A DNA stretch of 19,613 nt from Armatimonadota bacterium. GTDB lineage: Bacteria > Sysuimicrobiota > Sysuimicrobiia > Sysuimicrobiales > JACQTN01. The DNA lies in the NCBI GenBank assembly GCA_016210785.1, contig JACQTN010000274.1, positions 1 through 19,613 on the forward strand, written 5' to 3'. The translations under genes were made by a program, and so were the position numbers. This document shows, piece by piece, positions 8,159 through 16,003 of this stretch. Numbering within the stretch: the first letter of the stretch is position 1; each line of letters begins with the position of its first letter. Under the pieces are notes generated by a model. That model saw only the letters and a program-made list of their open reading frames with translations. It was not told the origin of the DNA and ran no database searches.

Positions 8159-8226
8159 TGACCCTGTCGAGACATCCGCGGACCGTCCCTGAGCTGCAGG
8201 GTCGTCGGGATGTTTCGACAGGGTCA
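8159..8226. repeat. 68-bp intergenic hairpin between the two M29-like paralogues
   Basis: TGACCCTGTCGAGACATCC at 8159-8177 pairs with 8208-8226 over 19 positions with one difference, which is a G-U wobble when transcribed from the minus strand. The 30-base centre contains a second, nested hairpin (CCCTG/CAGGG around AGCTG). The element begins exactly at the TGA stop of the upstream paralogue, because its right arm includes 8224-8226. It ends 23 bases before the next start codon. There is no U-run after it, which argues against an intrinsic terminator. It resembles a REP-like or miniature inverted-repeat element, or an mRNA-processing or stability hairpin that would set different levels for the two paralogues. 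Only one copy was seen in this window. Confidence 0.75.
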
Positions 8227-9207
8227 CACCATGGGTCTGCCGTCTTTGACCACGACCACATCATCCATGACCACCGTCGGCTTTCGGATCAAACCGTCCA
8301 TGTGGACTTTGGCTTTCACCGTGCCGCCGAAATCCACGTTCGTGCCCACGGCGAGATGACAGGTGCCCAGCGCTTTCTTGTCCTCGCGCAAGATCCCGGT
8401 GATGCGGGCCTTGGGGTTGAGGCCGATGGCGATCTCCGCGGGAAACTTGAACGAGTTGGGATCGTTCTGCCGGTCCAGGATCTCCTTGAACTGCTGGGCC
8501 TGATAGCCACCCTCGATACTGACCACCACGCCCCGCTTGATGGTGAGCACCATGGGTTCCTTGAGGAGCCCCACGGAGTGGACGGTGGTGTCCCACACCA
8601 CGGTCCCCTCGCCGGTGCCTTCCACCGGCGCGATGACGGCTTCCCCGTCCGGAAACGCACAGCAGCACATCTGGAGCTGATCGTTCCGGAACGCCTTCCC
8701 CGCGATGTACAATCCCCGCCGCCCCTCGAGGCTGGCTGTGAAGTCTGTCCCCAGAGCCGAGGTGATGTGGACGCGGTTTGACGTCGTCCACAGGTCCATG
8801 ACCTTCTGCCCGAGTTTCGCCATCTCCGCGTAGTCTTCGAGAGTGGCGCCCTGGGAGAGCATGTCGTACGTCACCTCTTCCATGAAGTAGATCACCTTGC
8901 CCTGCCGCTGGCACTGCTTGCTGACGTCCGCGTGGGCGAGGGCTTTGGTTGTGCACAACATGATGTGGTCGGCGGCGAGCATGGCCCGGGCGATGGGCTC
9001 GGTCGGCTCGTAGCCGTGGGCTTCACGAGGAGTCATCATGCCCACCGAGACCTCCGCACCGTGGCTGACGCCCGCGGCGGCGAGCGCCTGCCAGGCCAGA
9101 GGATCGGTCTCGGTGTCGATGACGATGAGGACGTTCTCCCCGGGCTTGACGTTCAGTTCAAAGGGGATCTTGGCATACTTCAGCATGTTCACCAGCCTGG
9201 TATCCAT
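8224..9207 (-). CDS. M29 aminopeptidase/NicX-like metalloprotein, copy 1
   Basis: The 327-residue protein belongs to the same M29/NicX-like superfamily as its downstream neighbour and aligns with it end to end without gaps. Likely metal ligands sit at identical numbers: Glu189 (FPDGEA), Glu258 (PAEIAIG), His284 (TCHLAVG), and His302 with Asp304 (VHMDGLI). It carries an unusual CCC triplet at residues 181-183, just before the first ligand, which the neighbour lacks. The ATG at 9207 has GAGGAGG seven bases upstream. The gene starts 12 bases after the hyuB stop. Retention of both copies suggests paired substrates or a heteromeric complex, though this is inference. The reaction could be aminopeptidase-like hydrolysis or ring opening of an N-heterocycle; I cannot choose between them. 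Confidence 0.8.
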   Translation of the reverse strand: MDTRLVNMLKYAKIPFELNVKPGENVLIVIDTETDPLAWQALAAAGVSHGAEVSVGMMTPREAHGYEPTEPIARAMLAADHIMLCTTKALAHADVSKQCQRQGKVIYFMEEVTYDMLSQGATLEDYAEMAKLGQKVMDLWTTSNRVHITSALGTDFTASLEGRRGLYIAGKAFRNDQLQMCCCAFPDGEAVIAPVEGTGEGTVVWDTTVHSVGLLKEPMVLTIKRGVVVSIEGGYQAQQFKEILDRQNDPNSFKFPAEIAIGLNPKARITGILREDKKALGTCHLAVGTNVDFGGTVKAKVHMDGLIRKPTVVMDDVVVVKDGRPMV

Positions 9208-9219
9208 CGCTGACCCTCC

Positions 9220-10977
9220 TCAGTGGCCGTCACCGCGACGGCCGGAATGCCCTCCCGTCCGCACGCCGGCGCGGAGCGCGGCGGTCTCCTCCGCCAGCAC
9301 CGTCCAGGTCGACGTATCAATGGCGACTCCGTAGACGTTTCGAGCCTGTTCCGCAGAGACCAGGCCGTCCCTGACGTCCCGGAGAACGGCTTGAGGATCC
9401 CGCTCAGACGGATGGCCCCATCCACCCGATCCCGAGACGCGAAAGCTGATCACATCCCCGCGCAGGAGCGGGTAGACACCCTTGGAGTGAAGCCGGGTCT
9501 CATTGGGGCCGGGGTTCAGAATCGTGGCACCCAGAGCGCCCGGTCCCCCCCCGAAGAGGCCGAACGGGACGAATCTCTGGCGGTCGCTCAGACAGGTGAG
9601 GCGAACCTTTTCCGTGAGGATGCGGACGTCCTTGCGAATCCCCGTGCCGCCGCGGTATTTGCCTGCCCCGGCAGAATCGGGAATGTACTCCTGACGTTCG
9701 ATCAGGACCGGATAGTTGATCTCGTAGACCTCCACCGGGATATTGCCCGTGTTGAACCCGGAGGCGATGCCGTCGATCCCGTCTTTGACCGGCCGGGCTC
9801 CAAATCCACCCATGAGGAGATCGTAGTACACGAATGGACGACCGGTCCTGGGATCCAGGCCGCCCACCGTGGCGTTGCTGAAGTGGGAGCAGGCCGCGAT
9901 GGCGCGTTGCGGCAGCGCCTGGGACATCGCGCTCATGATGCAGTCGACAATGCGGTTGGCGATGATCGCGCGGCCGCCGCCGGGAGCCGGATGTCGAGGG
10001 TTGAAGAAGGAGCCCTCCGGCGCCACAACCTTGAGCGGACGGAAACACCCCTCGTTTTGCGGTATCGTGGGATCGGTCAACGAGCGCAGGGAGTAGAGCG
10101 CGTACGCATAGGTGAAGTTGATATAGCAGTTGATGCCCGACTCGGTCTGAGGACCGCTGCCCGTGAAGTCGACGGCCACCTCATCGCCTTCGATGGTCAC
10201 CGTGACGCGGACCTTCACCGGGTCGGTGTTTCTGCCCACATCATCCAGGTAGTCCTCGAAGGCGTAGGTGCCGTCGGGGATCTCGCGGATGCTGGCGCGC
10301 ATGGCCGCCTCGGACCGGCGGATCATCTCCTCCAGGCACTGGTTGAATGTGGGCAGCCCGTACTTCTCGATGAGCGCACAGATCCGCAGGCCGCCGATGC
10401 GGTTGGCGTTCATCTGAGCCTTGATGTCCCCGACGACCTTTTCCGGAACCCTCACGTTGGCCTCGATGAACTTGAACACCTGCTCCACCGGCCGGTCGTT
10501 CTCGAAATACTTGACCGGGATGATGCGCAGGCCCTCCTGATACGTGTCCACGATGCCTTCCACGGCCTGCGAGCCGGGCGCGGCTCCGCCCACATCGATG
10601 TGATGGGCGGAACTGCCCGTGAACGCCACAAGACGCCCCTGGTGGAAGACGGGAGTGAAGGAGAACATGTCGGGCAGGTGGCCGGCACCCATGGCGATGT
10701 CGTTCAAGAGGATGCCGTCTCCGGGCCGCAGAGTTTCGGCCGGGTAGGCCCGCAGGGCGTGCCCCAGCGCAAACCGCATCGCCCCCAGGTGCCCTGGTGT
10801 GTAGACCCCCTGGGCCACGAGCCGCCCCTGAGGGTCGAACAGCGCCGTGGACATGTCCTGAGCCTCGCGCACCGCCTCGGAATAGGCGGTCCGGCACAGC
10901 ACGTATCCCATCTCTTCGCAGATGTTGATCATGCTGTTCCAGACGACGGCCAACGTGATGGGATCGATCTCGGCCAT
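9220..10977 (-). CDS. hyuB: Hydantoinase B/5-oxoprolinase family subunit (HyuB)
   Basis: This is the B subunit of the ATP-dependent cyclic-amide hydrolase family (N-methylhydantoinase, prokaryotic 5-oxoprolinase, caprolactamase; related to acetone and acetophenone carboxylase large subunits). It is 585 residues from the ATG at 10977. That start lies one base past the hyuA TAA and has a GGGGGG purine run upstream; the frame remains open to 11004, which would overlap hyuA. Family blocks are DPITLAVVWNSM at the N-terminus, LNDIAMGAGHLPDM (91-104) and SSAHHIDVGGAAPGS (122-136), which carry conserved His/Asp metal-ligand candidates. VDFTGSGPQ and the C-terminal GGTGIRKD and SGSGGWGHP blocks follow. 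The acetone-carboxylase gamma subunit is absent, which favours an amidohydrolase over a carboxylase role. Confidence 0.9.
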   Translation of the reverse strand: MAEIDPITLAVVWNSMINICEEMGYVLCRTAYSEAVREAQDMSTALFDPQGRLVAQGVYTPGHLGAMRFALGHALRAYPAETLRPGDGILLNDIAMGAGHLPDMFSFTPVFHQGRLVAFTGSSAHHIDVGGAAPGSQAVEGIVDTYQEGLRIIPVKYFENDRPVEQVFKFIEANVRVPEKVVGDIKAQMNANRIGGLRICALIEKYGLPTFNQCLEEMIRRSEAAMRASIREIPDGTYAFEDYLDDVGRNTDPVKVRVTVTIEGDEVAVDFTGSGPQTESGINCYINFTYAYALYSLRSLTDPTIPQNEGCFRPLKVVAPEGSFFNPRHPAPGGGRAIIANRIVDCIMSAMSQALPQRAIAACSHFSNATVGGLDPRTGRPFVYYDLLMGGFGARPVKDGIDGIASGFNTGNIPVEVYEINYPVLIERQEYIPDSAGAGKYRGGTGIRKDVRILTEKVRLTCLSDRQRFVPFGLFGGGPGALGATILNPGPNETRLHSKGVYPLLRGDVISFRVSGSGGWGHPSERDPQAVLRDVRDGLVSAEQARNVYGVAIDTSTWTVLAEETAALRAGVRTGGHSGRRGDGH

Positions 10978-10978
10978 C

Positions 10979-13057
10979 TTATCCCCCCATGCTGGCGGTG
11001 ACAATGAGGTTGCCGTACACGTCCACTGTGCCTACATCCCCCGGCAATAGCAGAGTTGTTGACTCACGCTCTTCCACGACCGCTGGCCCCGAAATCGCCG
11101 CACCTTCGAACAGGTGATGGCGATCGTACACCGCGCACTCCACAAAACCTCCGGCCTCCGGAAAGTACACCGGCCGGGCAGTCTTTGCGGCGTCGCCAAG
11201 ATTGCGCCCGGCTCGCTCGAACGTGGGCAGGGAAATCTCTCGCTGCGGAGACACGGCGGTGACTTTCCAGTTCACCACCTCCAGCGTCGCGGAAGCGTCA
11301 CTGTATCCGTAGATGGTGGCGTAGGTGTCATCGAACGCGCGGCGCAGGGCGGCGAGGTGCTCGGTGCTCAGACGACCGGAGGGGACAGGAATGTTGACCT
11401 GATATCCCTGGCCCACGTACCGCATGTCCGCGGACCGAAGCAGGAGCTGGTCTCCTCGCGCCAGGGACTGGCGGAGGAGCGCGAGGCCCTGCTCCTCCAG
11501 GTCCCGGAACAGCTCATTGGCCAGGTCCAGGCTCCCCTGCTCCCAGCGGGCCACTGAGGTTCTCACCAGTTCGAACTTGACATCGGCGGCCAGGAGTCCC
11601 AGCGCCGACGCCACACCCGCGGCGGCGGGGAGAATGACCCTCCTGATCCCGATCATCCTGGCCAGCCGCGTGGCGTGGATGGGGCCGGCCCCCCCAAAGG
11701 CCACGAGCGAGAAATCCCTCGGGTCTCTCCCGCGCTCCACCGACACGGCACGGGTCGCCGCGGCCATATTGGACGTGACGATCTCGTGAATGCCCCACGC
11801 GGCCCGAATCGCATCGAGGCCCAATGGACTGGCGATCGACTCCTCGATGCCCCGGCGCGCCCCGTCCACGTCCAGACGCATGCGTCCTCCCAGGAAGTAG
11901 TCAGGATTCAGATAGCCCAGCACCAGGTCGGCATCGGTGACCGTGGGTCTCGTGCCACCGAACCCGTAACAGATCGGACCGGGGTCCGCGCCCGCGCTCT
12001 CCGGGCCGACCTTGATGATGCCCAGGTGGATCTGCGCAATGCTGCCTCCACCCGCCCCGATCTCGATCATGTCGATGGTGGGCACGTTCACGGGCAGGCC
12101 GCTGCCGGGACGCAGCCGGATCTTGTCGATCTCGCACTCGTCGCTGACGTGGGGCCGGCCACGCTCGATGAGCGAGACCTTGGCCGTCGTGCCCCCCATG
12201 TCGAAGGAGATCACGTCGCGCTCTCCCGCCAGCCGGCCGTAGACGATGGCCATCAGCACCCCGGCCGCCGGCCCGGACTCGATCGCCTTCACCGGCTGCC
12301 TGGCCATGGTCTCTGCTGTCCCGATTCCGCCGCTGGACTGCATGAGGTAGACGGTGCCCTCCAGCCCTTCCTCGCGGAGGCTGTGAGTGAGCCGGTCCAC
12401 GTAATCTCTCACCGCGGGCATGATGTAGGCATTGATGACCGTGGTGCTGGTGCGTTCGTACTCGCGGTACAGGGGAGCGATCTCTGATGACAGCGAGACA
12501 GCCAGATCGCCCGCCTCCTCCTTGATGATCTCTGCGATGCGGCGCTCATGGACGGGATTCGCGTAGGCGTGCAGCAGGCAGACCGCGATGGAGCGCACGC
12601 CCTCGTTGAGCAAGTCGCGCACGATGACGCGCACCTCTCCCTCATCGAGGGGAGTGAGGATTCGACCGTCGTACGCGATACGCTCGCTGACCTCTTTCAC
12701 AAGGTATCGGGGCACGAGAGGCGTCGGTTTGTCAATGAAGAGGTCGTACAAATCGTATCGTTTCTGCCTGCCGAGGTGAAGCGTATCCCGGAATCCCCTG
12801 GTGGTGATCAGGGCCGTCCTGGCCCCCTTGCGCTCGATGACCACGTTGGCGCCGATGGTCATCCCGTGGACCACCTGGGCGACATCGCTGAAACGCACGC
12901 CATGCTGGGCGAGCAACTCGGCGCTGCCCTTCAGGATGCCGATAGAAGGGTCCTCGGGGGTGGTGAGGTGTTTCCACACCTGCACCACCCCGGTCTCGTC
13001 ATCCAGCAGCACGAAGTCGGTAAATGTCCCGCCGGTGTCTACGCCGAGCCTGCGCAT
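10979..13057 (-). CDS. hyuA: Hydantoinase A/5-oxoprolinase family subunit (HyuA)
   Basis: This ATP-using A subunit activates a cyclic amide (hydantoin, 5-oxoproline or similar) by phosphorylation so that HyuB can complete hydrolysis. The 692 residues are full length for the family. The N-terminal actin-like phosphate loop reads GVDTGGTFTDFVLLD (5-19). The second ATPase core contains SFDMGGTTAKVSLIE (284-298), IGAGGGSI (333-340), the ADPGPICYGFGGTRPTVTDAD run (357 onward) and FGGAGPIHA (454-462). The ATG at 13057 is preceded by AAGGAGGT. The stop is separated from the hyuB start by a single base, indicating coupled translation and a stoichiometric complex. The gene follows the binding-protein gene by 23 bases. 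Substrate specificity within this family cannot be read from motifs. Confidence 0.92.
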   Translation of the reverse strand: MRRLGVDTGGTFTDFVLLDDETGVVQVWKHLTTPEDPSIGILKGSAELLAQHGVRFSDVAQVVHGMTIGANVVIERKGARTALITTRGFRDTLHLGRQKRYDLYDLFIDKPTPLVPRYLVKEVSERIAYDGRILTPLDEGEVRVIVRDLLNEGVRSIAVCLLHAYANPVHERRIAEIIKEEAGDLAVSLSSEIAPLYREYERTSTTVINAYIMPAVRDYVDRLTHSLREEGLEGTVYLMQSSGGIGTAETMARQPVKAIESGPAAGVLMAIVYGRLAGERDVISFDMGGTTAKVSLIERGRPHVSDECEIDKIRLRPGSGLPVNVPTIDMIEIGAGGGSIAQIHLGIIKVGPESAGADPGPICYGFGGTRPTVTDADLVLGYLNPDYFLGGRMRLDVDGARRGIEESIASPLGLDAIRAAWGIHEIVTSNMAAATRAVSVERGRDPRDFSLVAFGGAGPIHATRLARMIGIRRVILPAAAGVASALGLLAADVKFELVRTSVARWEQGSLDLANELFRDLEEQGLALLRQSLARGDQLLLRSADMRYVGQGYQVNIPVPSGRLSTEHLAALRRAFDDTYATIYGYSDASATLEVVNWKVTAVSPQREISLPTFERAGRNLGDAAKTARPVYFPEAGGFVECAVYDRHHLFEGAAISGPAVVEERESTTLLLPGDVGTVDVYGNLIVTASMGG

Positions 13058-13080
13058 GCGCGGCGACGACCTCCTTCGCG

Positions 13081-14652
13081 CTATTGCTTGGACGCGTCGC
13101 GGACGTTCAGATACCCACTGGGCATCAGGACGACCCCGCGCACGGTCTTGCGCGCGCCCGTCAGGGCGACCTCATTCCAGAGCATCAGCCAGTACGCTTC
13201 CTCCGAGGTGATCTTCTGGACTTCGGCATACGCCTGCTGGCGGATCCTGAGATCCGTGTTTGTCCGGCCAACCCGGATCAGCTCGTCGACGCGGGAGTTC
13301 CGCGTTCGCGACCAGTTGTGGGGTTTGCCCGCCCGATCCGAGCCAAAATACACGCTCGTCATGAAGTGGCCGTCCTGTGGGGGAGAGATGAGAGAGCAGA
13401 AGCCGAGGTTCATGGTGGGTTCCGCCAGGACCCGCGTGAGGTAGGTGGGAAAGTCGCCCACGGTCTGCACCCGGGTATTGAGGCCCACGTTGTTGCGGAG
13501 CTGGGAGGCCACGGCCTCGGTGATCTCCTTGTCCATGAGGTACCGTCCGACAGGCGTGGAGAGCGTGACCTCCGTCCCCGCCGACACGCCCGCCTCCGCG
13601 AGCAGTTGCCTGGCCCGGTCGGGGCTGTAGTTGTAGCATGTTGCCGCCGTGGCATCGTATCCGAAGACTCCCGGCGGGAAGTAGGAACAGGCTGGCTTCG
13701 AGGCGATCCCGCGCATCACGAAGCGGATGATCTCCTCCCGGTTGACCGCATGGTTGAGGGCCCGGCGCACCCGGCGGTCGTCGAAGGGCTTCCGGTCGGC
13801 GTTGATCCAGAATGTCACGGAGCGAGACTGGATGTCCTGCATCACGCCGACCTGGGCGTGGTTGCGCAGGCGTTCGGCGTCGGTCACGGACAGGCCAAGG
13901 GCCACATCCGCCTCGCCCGTCTCCAGCATCGCCACGCGGGTGGCGGCCTCGGGCACGATGCGGTAGATCAGGCGGTCGACCTGGGGAGCGCCCTTGAAGT
14001 ACGTGGGGTTTCGCTCCATGACAATGCGATCGCCCTTGATCCATTCCACGAACCTGAACGGTCCGGTCCCGGTGGGATGCAGCGTCAGATCATCCCCCCA
14101 TTTCCGCGCCGCGGCCGGGCTGGGAATGGCGCCCGAAGACGATGCCAGATGCTGGAGCATGGGGCCGAACGGTTCTGCCGTGATCAGCCGCACGGTGTAC
14201 GGGTCCACCACTTCAACGCTCTTGATGTGCCCCTGTTCGGGCTGGGCGGCCGTGGTGCTTCGCTTCGGGTCGAGGAGGCGGTCGAAGCTGGCTTTGACGG
14301 CGAAGGCGTTGAACGTGGTCCCGTCGTGGAATTTGACGTCGCGACGCAGCTTAAACTCCCATACCGTCCCACCCCTGGCCACCTCCCACGAGACGGCCAG
14401 CTCCGGTTCGATCTTGGTCATCTTCTTGTCCCAGACAACCAGGTTGTTGTACATGGACGTGCGGATCATCCCCGACCCGATGTCCGTGGTGTTGTGAGGT
14501 TCCAGCGAGGTCGGCTCTCCCCCCTGGGCGATGACGAGGGTTTTCATAGCCGGAGCGGTGAGCGTGGGCAGCGCTGTGCCCAGCACGGCTGCGAGCATCA
14601 CGAGCGCGATCACGCCGGCACATGGCCTCCACCGAATGCTGCAGGACCGCAT
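13081..14652 (-). CDS. ABC transporter substrate-binding protein, family 5 (DppA/OppA/GsiB type)
   Basis: This extracytoplasmic solute-binding protein of the peptide/nickel importer class has 523 residues, usual for the family. Residues 1-35 form a Sec signal (basic RSCSIRWRP, hydrophobic GVIALVMLAAVLG, then small residues toward APA). The sequence following contains no clear lipobox Cys. Family landmarks are AQGGEPTSLEPHNTTD just after the signal, WEFKLRRDVKFHDGTTFNA (about 98-116), PTGTGPFRFVEW, and DDRRVRRALNHAVNREEI, the conserved helix of family 5. The ATG at 14652 follows a G-rich purine run (GGGGGGGATGGGAG). The gene lies 35 bases after the dehydrogenase and 23 before hyuA, and it presumably serves the DppB/DppC pair at the far end of the operon. 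Confidence 0.93.
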   Translation of the reverse strand: MRSCSIRWRPCAGVIALVMLAAVLGTALPTLTAPAMKTLVIAQGGEPTSLEPHNTTDIGSGMIRTSMYNNLVVWDKKMTKIEPELAVSWEVARGGTVWEFKLRRDVKFHDGTTFNAFAVKASFDRLLDPKRSTTAAQPEQGHIKSVEVVDPYTVRLITAEPFGPMLQHLASSSGAIPSPAAARKWGDDLTLHPTGTGPFRFVEWIKGDRIVMERNPTYFKGAPQVDRLIYRIVPEAATRVAMLETGEADVALGLSVTDAERLRNHAQVGVMQDIQSRSVTFWINADRKPFDDRRVRRALNHAVNREEIIRFVMRGIASKPACSYFPPGVFGYDATAATCYNYSPDRARQLLAEAGVSAGTEVTLSTPVGRYLMDKEITEAVASQLRNNVGLNTRVQTVGDFPTYLTRVLAEPTMNLGFCSLISPPQDGHFMTSVYFGSDRAGKPHNWSRTRNSRVDELIRVGRTNTDLRIRQQAYAEVQKITSEEAYWLMLWNEVALTGARKTVRGVVLMPSGYLNVRDASKQ

Positions 14653-14687
14653 CTCCCATCCCCCCCATGTGTGTCTGCGATTTTACC

Positions 14688-15611
14688 TCAAACAGCGCCG
14701 AGGCCTGCCCTTGCGCGATCCTTCACGAGAATGCCGGTCATGCGCTCATACACCGTCCCGATGGCCGCCAGGTCCCACTCGCCCCGGCCCATGGCGCGGG
14801 CCACCTGATAGAGTTCAGCCACCAGGGTGCCGACCGGGATCGGCGACCGTATCTCCTCGGCCAGCGTCCGCGCCGTGATCAGATCCTTATAGAGAATGTC
14901 GACGCGGCCGGCCGCCGGTTCGAAGGAGCCTTCGAGAATGCGCCAGGCCCGGTCGTCGCACATCCGGCTCTGGCCGCTACTGCCACTGACCACCTGAATG
15001 AGGACTTGGGGATCTACGCCGGCGCGCACGCCCAGCAGCAGCCCCTCCGCGAGCACCGCCATGTTGACGCCGGCGATGAGGTTGGCGACCAGTTTGCAGA
15101 TGTGCCCGCACCCTGTTCCACCCGTGTACACGACATGTTTGCCCATGGTCTCCAGGATGGGACGCGCCTGTTGAAAGATCTCTTCCGCGCCTCCCACCAT
15201 GATGCTCAGCTCCCCCTTGGCTGCCCGTCCGGGTCCGCCGCTGACCGGCGCATCCAAGAGATGAGCGCCCGGGCCTGAGATCAGTGGCGCAATCCGGCGC
15301 GTCACCGTGGGCAAGCTGGTGGTCATATCGATCAGCACCTTGCCGGGGGTGAGACCCTGCAGGACTCCGCCGTCGCCAAGGACCACGGTTTCGACTTCCC
15401 GGTATGAAGGAAGGGAGAGGATCGTGACTTGGGATTCCTGCGCCGTCTGGCGAGGAGAACTTGCGGATCCGGCACCTTGCCGGACCAGATCGGCCACGGG
15501 GACAGGGTTCACATCATGCACAATGAGGCGAAATCCGGACTGGAGCAGCCTCGTCGCCATGGGCTTGCCGATGGTGCCCACACCTATGAAGCCAATGACC
15601 GGTCCATCCAT
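14688..15611 (-). CDS. NAD(P)-dependent beta-hydroxyacid dehydrogenase (tartronate-semialdehyde reductase/HIBADH family)
   Basis: This is a cytoplasmic beta-hydroxyacid dehydrogenase that interconverts a 3-hydroxy acid and its semialdehyde with NAD(P). It has 307 residues. The N-terminal Rossmann loop is IGFIGVGTIGKPMA (6-19), the substrate loop is DAPVSGGPGRAAKGELSIMVGG (120-141), and the catalytic signature GxGxxxKxxxN is seen as GCGHICKLVAN with Lys173 and Asn177. The 2-hydroxy-3-oxopropionate reductase, 3-hydroxyisobutyrate dehydrogenase and gamma-hydroxybutyrate/succinic-semialdehyde reductase branches look alike at this level, so the substrate is open. The ATG at 15611 has AGAGGTG eight bases upstream. 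It is the first intact gene of the minus-strand operon, directly downstream of a regulator remnant. Confidence 0.88.
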   Translation of the reverse strand: MDGPVIGFIGVGTIGKPMATRLLQSGFRLIVHDVNPVPVADLVRQGAGSASSPRQTAQESQVTILSLPSYREVETVVLGDGGVLQGLTPGKVLIDMTTSLPTVTRRIAPLISGPGAHLLDAPVSGGPGRAAKGELSIMVGGAEEIFQQARPILETMGKHVVYTGGTGCGHICKLVANLIAGVNMAVLAEGLLLGVRAGVDPQVLIQVVSGSSGQSRMCDDRAWRILEGSFEPAAGRVDILYKDLITARTLAEEIRSPIPVGTLVAELYQVARAMGRGEWDLAAIGTVYERMTGILVKDRARAGLGAV

Positions 15612-15672
15612 CGTTCGTCACCTCTCAGGGGTCGCGTTCACCAGTTGCCAGAGACGGCTGGTTGATCAGCCT

Positions 15673-15975
15673 TCAGGGTCGGCTCGAGAAGATGGACGTA
15701 TCCTTCTTGCTTTGTGCCGAGCGAGAGCGCCTGTTGAAATATTCTTCCGCGGCCTGTTCGATATGGGTGCGCATGGCAGTGACGGCCTTCTTGGCGTTCC
15801 GTTCCTGTAAGGCGGTGATCAATGCCCGATGCTCCTCGACGGAACGGCGAGCGCGTCCAGGCAGGAATAGGGGCGTCAAGACTGTGCGTCCCACCCACAG
15901 CTGGTTGACAAGACGCACCAGGGCGGGCTCCGTCCGCCGATCAACGACGTGGAATCCCTGGATCTTTGGATCCAA
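15673..15975 (-). pseudogene. C-terminal remnant of a GntR/FadR-family regulator (FCD domain)
   Basis: The open frame from a TTG at 15975 encodes 100 residues matching only the end of an FCD ligand-binding domain. FHVVDRRTEPALVRLVNQLW resembles the helix that follows the FH metal ligand. SVEEHRALITALQERNAKKA and AMRTHIEQAAEEYF are the classic C-terminal EHRAI...H block. The winged-helix DNA-binding domain and the first half of FCD are missing. The same frame has a TAA five codons upstream of the TTG, and neither of the other frames upstream restores the missing part. A complete regulator would be about 220-240 residues. The fragment sits where an operon regulator is expected, 61 bases before the dehydrogenase. 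Loss by deletion or recombination is more likely than a sequencing frameshift. Confidence 0.7.
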
Positions 15976-16003
15976 TATTGAGTCCGGTTAGTTCGACCTT
16001 CAT
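15941..16003 (-). other. 20-codon open frame with strong Shine-Dalgarno, possibly a leader or broken gene start
   Basis: An ATG at 16003 is preceded by AGGAG at 16011-16015 with seven bases of spacing, one of the better ribosome sites in this region. The frame encodes MKVELTGLNIGSKDPGIPRR and stops at 15941, overlapping the start of the FCD remnant in another frame. I do not recognise the peptide. It may be the original start of a gene later joined out of frame to the FCD remnant, a leader peptide, or chance. Confidence 0.3.

Noticed and set aside
8159..8226. Hairpin read as a rho-independent terminator
   Set aside because: No run of U follows on the transcribed strand, and transcription must continue into the second paralogue and the permeases.
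9223..11001. 592-codon plus-strand frame opposite hyuB
   Set aside because: It is a shadow of hyuB in GC-rich DNA. It is Arg/Asp/Val/Gly-rich with no family motif, whereas the opposite strand shows a full HyuB pattern.
13024..14808. 594-codon plus-strand frame opposite the binding-protein gene
   Set aside because: It is an antisense shadow with no recognisable domain, covering several real minus-strand genes.
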